A stretch of 10,993 nucleotides of DNA, from NCBI GenBank assembly GCA_002495225.1, contig DAEF01000250.1, forward strand, positions 1 through 10,993. Reading direction: 5' to 3'. The translations under genes and the position numbers were made by a program. The stretch is from Methanoregulaceae archaeon UBA288. GTDB taxonomy: Archaea > Halobacteriota > Methanomicrobia > Methanomicrobiales > Methanospirillaceae. The notes under the pieces were generated by a model. It saw nothing but the letters and a program-made list of their open reading frames with translations. It made no database searches and was not told where the DNA came from. Positions 5,801 to 10,993 of the stretch are shown here, piece by piece; positions within the stretch are counted from its first letter, which is position 1; each line of letters starts with the position of its first letter.

Positions 5801-6284
5801 CCCCCGCGGCGCCTGGAACTGGCCGTCCCCGCTCCCCGCCGACCCGAACTGCAGGAGGAAGGTGCCGTCAGGGGCGAGCTTCTGGACCCGCCTGTTCCCG
5901 CAGTCGGCCGCGTAGATGTTGCCCGCGGTGTCGAGGGCGACGCCGGAACTGTCCACGAACTGTCCGAGGTCCACCCCCCGACTCCCCAGCGTGGTGATGA
6001 GCGCGCCCGTGGGCGAGAATTGGCAGACCCTGCCGTTCCCCGAGTCGGCGACGAACACCTCGCCGTCCGGGTTCACCGCGATGCCCCGGGGCCAGGAAGA
6101 AGGCCCACGCCCACTCGTCGCTGCAGGTGTACTCCTCCCCGGGTAGTATGTCCCCTGCGGCAACCGCAGGGATCGCGACCGAGACGACGCAGGCGAGAAG
6201 GATTATGAGCGCCGTGATCGCCGTGACGGCCCGATACCCGGACGATCGGGCCCCATGCTCCACTTCTTCTATCAGTCGGTCCAT
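2843..6284 (-). CDS. Secreted NHL/PKD surface protein, frameshifted near its N-terminus
   Basis: Read as one gene with one extra base around 6095-6103, this encodes 1,146 residues; the span is exactly 1,147 codons plus one base. Residues 18-43 form a hydrophobic signal segment (AVTAITALIILLACVVSVA, then PAVAAG). Next come six NHL repeats at about 65-332 (PRGIAV, SSGVAL, PRGVAL, PYGVVL, PIGVAV, PQGIAV), likely a six-bladed propeller. Then follow PKD 1 (335-413, WTWDFGDG), a cadherin-like Ig domain (419-506), PKD 2 (508-592, YAWDFGDG), a PGF-pre-PGF-like segment (596-810), a second cadherin-like domain (816-900), a PKD-like domain (905-997, WTWGDG) and a post-COAP-1-like C-terminus (1002-1146). 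It is probably extracellular, in adhesion or envelope structure. ATG 6284 has GAGGG at 7-nt spacing. As read, the signal frame continues only to 5868, while the long frame opens at 6163 without a signal peptide. Confidence 0.85.
6094..6104 (-). other. Frameshift site in the surface-protein gene
   Basis: On the minus strand GCCTTCTTCCTGGCCCCGG reads WAFFLAPG in the signal-peptide frame. Removing one T or C gives WAFSWPRGIAV, which matches the start of the first NHL repeat (compare APRGVAL and QPYGVVL downstream). The site is a short TTC repeat, so a sequencing or assembly error, a real mutation or slippage are all possible. Confidence 0.7.
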
Positions 6285-6290
6285 CGGAAT

Positions 6291-6295
6291 TCCCT
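6291..6295 (-). promoter_or_regulatory. Ribosome-binding site deciding the surface-protein start
   Basis: The minus strand carries CGAGGGAATTCCG before ATG 6284. GAGGG lies 7 nt from the ATG, a good Shine-Dalgarno spacing. This supports translation of the signal-peptide frame and not only of the downstream long frame. Confidence 0.55.
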
Positions 6296-6361
6296 CGAAT
6301 TCTGTTACGAGGGAGATTGAATTTTCATCATATCAATATTGCTATTTTATTCTGGAACAAA

Positions 6362-6369
6362 AATATAAG
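6362..6369 (-). promoter_or_regulatory. TATA box of the surface-protein gene
   Basis: The minus strand reads ATACTTATATTTTTG around 6358-6372, a good archaeal TATA box (core CTTATATT). Transcription would start near 6340, giving a leader of about 55 nt with a Shine-Dalgarno site. The region 6285-6375 is strikingly AT-rich compared with its surroundings. Confidence 0.65.
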
Positions 6370-6375
6370 TATCGG

Positions 6376-6518
6376 TAAAGGGCTATCGGCTGAGCCGTTC
6401 AGCTCTTCCAGGGGCGGTAGGGATGCGGGGTGTCGGTTGGACCCGGGAGTTCAGCACCGTCCACGGCGATGGGCGCGCGCCTGCGCGTGGGCTCGGGAAG
6501 GTGCGGCCCGGGCGCCGT
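6376..6518. other. GC-rich gap between sugar operon and surface-protein promoter
   Basis: This gap lies between the stop of the truncated nucleotidyltransferase-like ORF and the surface-protein TATA box. It is very GC-rich and Arg/Ala-rich in every frame, with no recognisable domain and no T-run that would terminate the sugar operon. Readthrough into the surface-protein promoter is possible. Confidence 0.4.
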
Positions 6519-6968
6519 TCACCGCCGGCGCGCCGGCGAGCGCCGCTGCGCGTGGCCATGCCCGCCCCGGCGCCCGGGCCGGGCGCTGCCGTCCCCCGTC
6601 GCCGCCGGTTCGGGCTGTGCCGCGTCCAGAAAGGGTGCGACCCCGGCCGCCGGGCGGCACTCCTCGGGCCAGGAGCGGAACCGGTCCGCGAGGAGCGGGT
6701 AGACCCCGTGCGGCCGGAGGAGGTCGAGGAACCCCTGCCACTCCTCCGGCGGTAGCGCCGGCGGGCGCTGCGGGCTCTCGCGGAGGAGGGCGAGGAGGTA
6801 GCGCAGCCGGTCGCCGGGCAGCGTGTGCAGCGGGTCCGGGGCCCCGGGATCGACCGGCAGGCGCGGGCGTCCGGCGCGGTACCGGGCGTGGAACTGCGGG
6901 GTCCGGTCCCCCGGCCCGGGCCGCGCCACCATGCGCCAGCCCCCGTCGTGGGGGGCGGCCGGGCTCAT
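6519..6968 (-). CDS. Truncated nucleotidyltransferase-like protein (copy B, probable remnant)
   Basis: A 149-residue ORF. Residues 53-117 (DRLRYLLALLRESPQRPPAL, then EEWQGFLDLLRPHGVYPLL and RFRSWPEECRP) look like the helical N-terminus of the uncharacterised nucleotidyltransferase family of PF14907 type (name from memory). Such proteins usually run to more than 300 residues, with the catalytic Asp motif after this part. Here, after residue 118, the sequence turns into Arg/Pro/Gly-rich filler and stops, with no room for the rest before the surface-protein promoter. The ATG overlaps the stop of the upstream dehydrogenase as ATGA, so it was once, and may still be, co-translated with the sugar operon. 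Catalysis is unlikely, because the nucleotidyltransferase motif is absent. The fold assignment is tentative; a related fragment lies at 2648-2731. Confidence 0.55.
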   Translation of the reverse strand: MSPAAPHDGGWRMVARPGPGDRTPQFHARYRAGRPRLPVDPGAPDPLHTLPGDRLRYLLALLRESPQRPPALPPEEWQGFLDLLRPHGVYPLLADRFRSWPEECRPAAGVAPFLDAAQPEPAATGDGSARPGRRGGHGHAQRRSPARRR

Positions 6969-7927
6969 AGCACCCTCGCCGGGTCGGCCTCCGCGGGCGC
7001 GTGCGCGTGGGCCGGGGTGATGGAGTAGCAGGCCGCGATCCGCTCGCAGACCTCGAGGTTGGCCGTGGCCTCTGCGAGCGTCACCGGGAACGGCCGGCCC
7101 TTGCGGACGCAGTCGATGAAGGTCGAGAGCTCGAGCCGGAGGGGCTCGACCCGGTTGACAAGGACCTTCTCGATCACGTTCTCCTGGACGTACCGTTCGT
7201 TCACCGACTCGTACGCGTCGGGCCGTCGGTAGACCGTGATCTCCTGGGACATGTAGTTACCCTCGATGGTCAGGTCCTCCTCCTCGATGTAGAGCGACCG
7301 GATCTTCTTCGACGACCTCCGGCTGGCCGAGAGGTAGACCGGCACGTCGCCGCAGGACATCAGGGCCGCGCAGACATCCGGCGTGCCGCAGCTCGAGACG
7401 TGGGCCAGGGCGCCGGGAAAGAGGTGGCCGATCACGTCGATGTCGTGGATCATCAGGTCCTCGACGACCGAGGTCCCGGTGATCCGCGACGAGGTGGGGT
7501 TGTGGCGCCGGGCCTCGACGTAGAGGGGTTTCCGGACGATCTTCTTGACCTCGTCCACGATCGGGTTGAACCGCTCGATGTGCCCGACACCGGCCACGAG
7601 GCCGTCGGGGACCGCCGCGGCAAGGTGGTGGGCCTCCAGGGCCGTGGCGCAGGCCGGTTTCTCGATTAGCATGTGGGTCTCGTGCGCGAGCGCGGCCTCG
7701 GCCGCAATCAGGTGGTGCGGCGTCGGGACGCAGATGCTGACCGCGTCCACGGTGGCGAGGAGCGATTCGAGCGAGCCCGCGACGGTCGCGCCGACCCGCC
7801 GGGCCGCGTCCTCGGCCGCCGGCCGCATCACGTCGTGGACCAGCACCTCGCTCACCTGCTTGAGCTCGGTGAAGATCCGGAGGTGGTTCCGGCCCATCAC
7901 CCCGGCCCCGATCACCCCGACCCTCAC
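6965..7927 (-). CDS. Gfo/Idh/MocA-family NAD(P)-dependent sugar dehydrogenase
   Basis: A 320-residue protein with an N-terminal Rossmann fold: MRVGVIGAGVMG carries the GxGxxG loop at residues 7-12, followed by ICVPTPHH (65-72) and the family lysine motif EKP at 89-91. The C-terminal catalytic part has GTSVVEDLMIHDIDVIGHLF with His161 and Asp162. It probably oxidises C3 of a UDP-N-acetyl-hexosamine, like archaeal UDP-N-acetylglucosamine 3-dehydrogenase or bacterial WbpB/GnnA, giving the 3-keto substrate for the adjacent aminotransferase. The start is GTG at 7927, overlapping the aminotransferase stop as GTGA with GGAG 7 nt upstream. The frame is open much farther upstream, but that part is a shadow of the aminotransferase. 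Family is certain; the exact sugar is inferred from context. Confidence 0.9.
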   Translation of the reverse strand: MRVGVIGAGVMGRNHLRIFTELKQVSEVLVHDVMRPAAEDAARRVGATVAGSLESLLATVDAVSICVPTPHHLIAAEAALAHETHMLIEKPACATALEAHHLAAAVPDGLVAGVGHIERFNPIVDEVKKIVRKPLYVEARRHNPTSSRITGTSVVEDLMIHDIDVIGHLFPGALAHVSSCGTPDVCAALMSCGDVPVYLSASRRSSKKIRSLYIEEEDLTIEGNYMSQEITVYRRPDAYESVNERYVQENVIEKVLVNRVEPLRLELSTFIDCVRKGRPFPVTLAEATANLEVCERIAACYSITPAHAHAPAEADPARVL

Positions 7928-9015
7928 GGTCGGACTCCGTTCACGGCGTCGACGATCGTTTCGAGCTCGGGTTGCCCGAGACCGGGATGGACCGGGAGGG
8001 AGAGGACCCGGCGGGCCAGGTCGGCCGCGACCGGGCAGTCCCCGGCACGCACCGCGCCCCGGTAGAGCGGCTGCTCGTGGACCGGGATCGGGTAGTGGAC
8101 CGCGGTCCCGATCCCGTGCTCGCGGAGGTGCGCGGCGAGATCGTCGCGCGCGAGCGGGCAGTCGTCGGTCACCGTGACCACGTACTGGTGGAAGACGTGG
8201 TTCCGCTCGTCCCCGATCGCGGGCGGCACGACCCCGGGAAGGTCGAGATGAGACGAGAGGAACGCGCCGTTCTTTTGCCGGCGGGCGTTGAACCCGGGCA
8301 GGCGCCGGAGCTGGATTCGGCCGATGGCGCCGCCGATGTCGGTCATACGGTAGTTGTACCCGAGCTCGGTGTGCAGGTACTTCTCGGCCTGGCCGTGGTT
8401 GACCAGCCGCCGGACCCGCCCGGCGAGCGCGGCGTCGTTCGTCGTGACCATCCCGCCCTCGCCGGTGGTCATGTTCTTGGTCGGGTAGAACGAGAAGCAC
8501 CCCGCCGTCCCGAGCGAACCGACCCGCCGGTTGCGCCACTCGGCGCCGTGGGCCTGGGCCGCGTCCTCGATAAGGACCAGGTCGCGGTCCGCGCAGAGGT
8601 CCAGGATGGGCCCCAGGTCGAAGGGCTGGCCGAAGAGGTGGACGCCGACGATCCCCTTCGTCCGGGGCGTGACATGCGCGGGCAGGGCCTCCGGGTCGAG
8701 CGTGAAGAGGTCGCTTTGGACGTCGGCGAAGACCGGTACGGCGCCGCACATCGAGACCGCCGTCGCCGTCGCGATGAACGTGAACGACGGCACGATCACC
8801 TCGTCGCCGGGCCCGACGCCGGCCCCGAGCAGGGCCGCGTGGAGCGCGGTCGTCCCGTTCGAGACCGCGATCGCGTGGTTGACTCCGGTGTACGCGGCGA
8901 ACTCGTCCTCGAACGCGGCCACCTCGGGCCCGGAGGCGAGCATGCCCGAGCGGATCACCCGCGATGCAGCGGCAGCCTCCTCCTCGCCGAGGAGGGGCCG
9001 GGCGATCGGGATCAC
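7924..9015 (-). CDS. DegT/DnrJ/EryC1/StrS-type PLP aminotransferase
   Basis: A 363-residue protein with the full sugar-aminotransferase pattern: IARPLLGEEE and IRSGMLASGPEVAAFE at the N-terminus, SNGTTALHAAL (52-62, PLP phosphate loop), VPSFTFIATA (75-84), EDAAQAHGA with Asp151 for the pyridine nitrogen, and FYPTKNMTTGEGG with the PLP lysine at residue 180. It would transfer an amino group, usually from glutamate, to a 3-keto nucleotide sugar made by the adjacent dehydrogenase, as WbpE does. The start is GTG at 9015, overlapping the acetyltransferase stop (GTGA), with a strong GGAGGT 6 nt upstream. Length is normal for the family. Other amino sugars (for example a C4 amine) remain possible, but the company of a Gfo/Idh dehydrogenase favours C3. 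Confidence 0.92.
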   Translation of the reverse strand: MIPIARPLLGEEEAAAASRVIRSGMLASGPEVAAFEDEFAAYTGVNHAIAVSNGTTALHAALLGAGVGPGDEVIVPSFTFIATATAVSMCGAVPVFADVQSDLFTLDPEALPAHVTPRTKGIVGVHLFGQPFDLGPILDLCADRDLVLIEDAAQAHGAEWRNRRVGSLGTAGCFSFYPTKNMTTGEGGMVTTNDAALAGRVRRLVNHGQAEKYLHTELGYNYRMTDIGGAIGRIQLRRLPGFNARRQKNGAFLSSHLDLPGVVPPAIGDERNHVFHQYVVTVTDDCPLARDDLAAHLREHGIGTAVHYPIPVHEQPLYRGAVRAGDCPVAADLARRVLSLPVHPGLGQPELETIVDAVNGVRP

Positions 9016-9604
9016 GACCGCACCTCCGGCACGGGTTTCTCACGGATCCGTGCAGGGGCTCCGATCGCGAGCATCCCGGGAGGGACGTCCTTTGTCACGA
9101 TCGCGCCGGCCGCGACCAGGGCCCCGGCCCCGATCCGCACCCCGGGGAGCACGGTCGCGTTCGCGCCGATCGCGGCCCCGTCCTCGATCACGGGCCCCTC
9201 GAGGCCGCCGATGCCGGTCGGCGGGTACCGGTCGTTCGTGAGCACCACGTGCGGGCCGAGAAAGACCCGGTCGCCGATCACGGTGTTCGTCGGGATGAAG
9301 GCCATGGACTGGATCGAGACGTCCGAGCCGATCACCGCGTGCCCCTCGCAGATCGCGCCCGTCCCGAGCGCGACCCGGTCGCCGATCCTTGTCTGCTCGC
9401 GGACCAGGACGTTGTGCCCGGTCTGGAAGTCGTCGCCGATCTCCACCTCGCAGTAGATGACCGTGCCCGGGCGGAGGGTCGCGTTCCGGCCGAGCGTGAC
9501 CCCGGGGAAGTCGGACGTACCGAGGTAGTCCCGTGACGGAAAACCGAGGGTGACGGGCTCGAGGAGCCGGGCACCCTCGCCGATGGTGTTTCGACCGAGG
9601 TGGA

Positions 9605-9608
<4 letters not shown>
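9012..9608 (-). CDS. Hexapeptide-repeat (left-handed beta-helix) sugar N-acetyltransferase
   Basis: A 198-residue protein made largely of hexapeptide repeats: IGEGARLLEPVTLG, VTLGRNATLRPGTVIYCEVE, IGDRVALGTGAICEG, VIGDRVFLGPHVVLTND, VIEDGAAIGANATVLPG, VRIGAGALVAAGAIVTKDVP, ending with the typical GAPARI. It probably transfers acetyl from acetyl-CoA to the new 3-amino group of a nucleotide sugar, as in the WbpD/WlbB group. The NDRYPP loop interrupts the helix where related enzymes carry an active-site loop. ATG 9608 overlaps the glmS stop as ATGA, and no strong Shine-Dalgarno is seen, so coupling to glmS translation is likely. Family is sure; the acceptor is inferred from the neighbouring dehydrogenase and aminotransferase. 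Confidence 0.9.

Positions 9609-10993
<1,385 letters not shown>

Noticed and set aside
2633..6208. A 1,191-residue open frame on the plus strand
   Set aside because: It is antisense to the NHL/PKD gene, has an extreme Arg/Gly/Val/Asp composition and no domain; it is a by-product of GC-rich codon use.
6421..6470. A tRNA-like look in GGTTGGACCCGGGAGTTCAGC
   Set aside because: No acceptor stem, anticodon arm or proper T-loop could be drawn around it.
6965..9043. A 692-residue minus-strand frame including the dehydrogenase
   Set aside because: Only the part from GTG 7927 onward shows family sequence; the rest is Arg/Pro-rich and out of frame with the well-supported aminotransferase that covers the same DNA.

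Overview
The window looks archaeal, most likely a GC-rich methanogen of the Methanomicrobiales (Methanoculleus/Methanofollis-like). This is inferred from several things seen together. The GC content is high, broken only by short AT-rich promoters. TATA-like boxes sit about 22-30 nt before start codons. The surface protein combines NHL, PKD, PGF-pre-PGF-like and post-COAP-1-like modules. The small antitoxins carry an HPRETYDxxxxRL motif of a kind I associate with these archaea. No rRNA, tRNA, CRISPR array, insertion sequence or origin was recognised.

Left part (1-2600), a defence/addiction island. Three paralogous antitoxin-toxin pairs share one antitoxin family and RelE/ParE-type toxins. Pair 1 (81-595, minus) and pair 2 (2061-2587, minus) are intact. 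Pair 3 (785-1307, plus) keeps an intact antitoxin, but its toxin is broken by a single missing base. A lone MntA-type minimal nucleotidyltransferase (1392-1721, minus), without a HEPN partner, lies between pairs 3 and 2. The promoters of pairs 1 and 2 share a 13-nt AT-rich element. In pair 1 it lies inside a 22-bp near-perfect palindrome.

Middle part (2600-6400), a secreted surface protein. A gene of about 3.4 kb on the minus strand (2843-6284) encodes an N-terminal signal sequence, a six-repeat NHL propeller, PKD and cadherin-like Ig domains, a PGF-pre-PGF-like segment and a C-terminal post-COAP-1-like domain. One extra base near codon 62 separates the signal sequence from the rest. On both sides of this gene lie fragments of the N-terminal part of one nucleotidyltransferase-like family (2648-2731 and 6519-6968), which suggests past duplication and decay.

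Right part (6500-10993), a nucleotide-sugar operon on the minus strand. The order is glmS (its 5' end outside the window), a hexapeptide-repeat acetyltransferase, a DegT-type PLP aminotransferase, a Gfo/Idh/MocA dehydrogenase, and the truncated nucleotidyltransferase-like ORF. Each junction is a 4-bp ATGA or GTGA overlap. The set fits production of glucosamine-6-phosphate for UDP-GlcNAc, followed by C3 oxidation, transamination and N-acetylation to a 2,3-diacetamido sugar nucleotide, a known building block of methanogen S-layer and archaellin N-glycans.

I found no convincing wholly new system. The most useful leads are the TA cluster in three states with its operators, the duplicated nucleotidyltransferase fragments, and the frameshift that detaches the surface protein's signal peptide.
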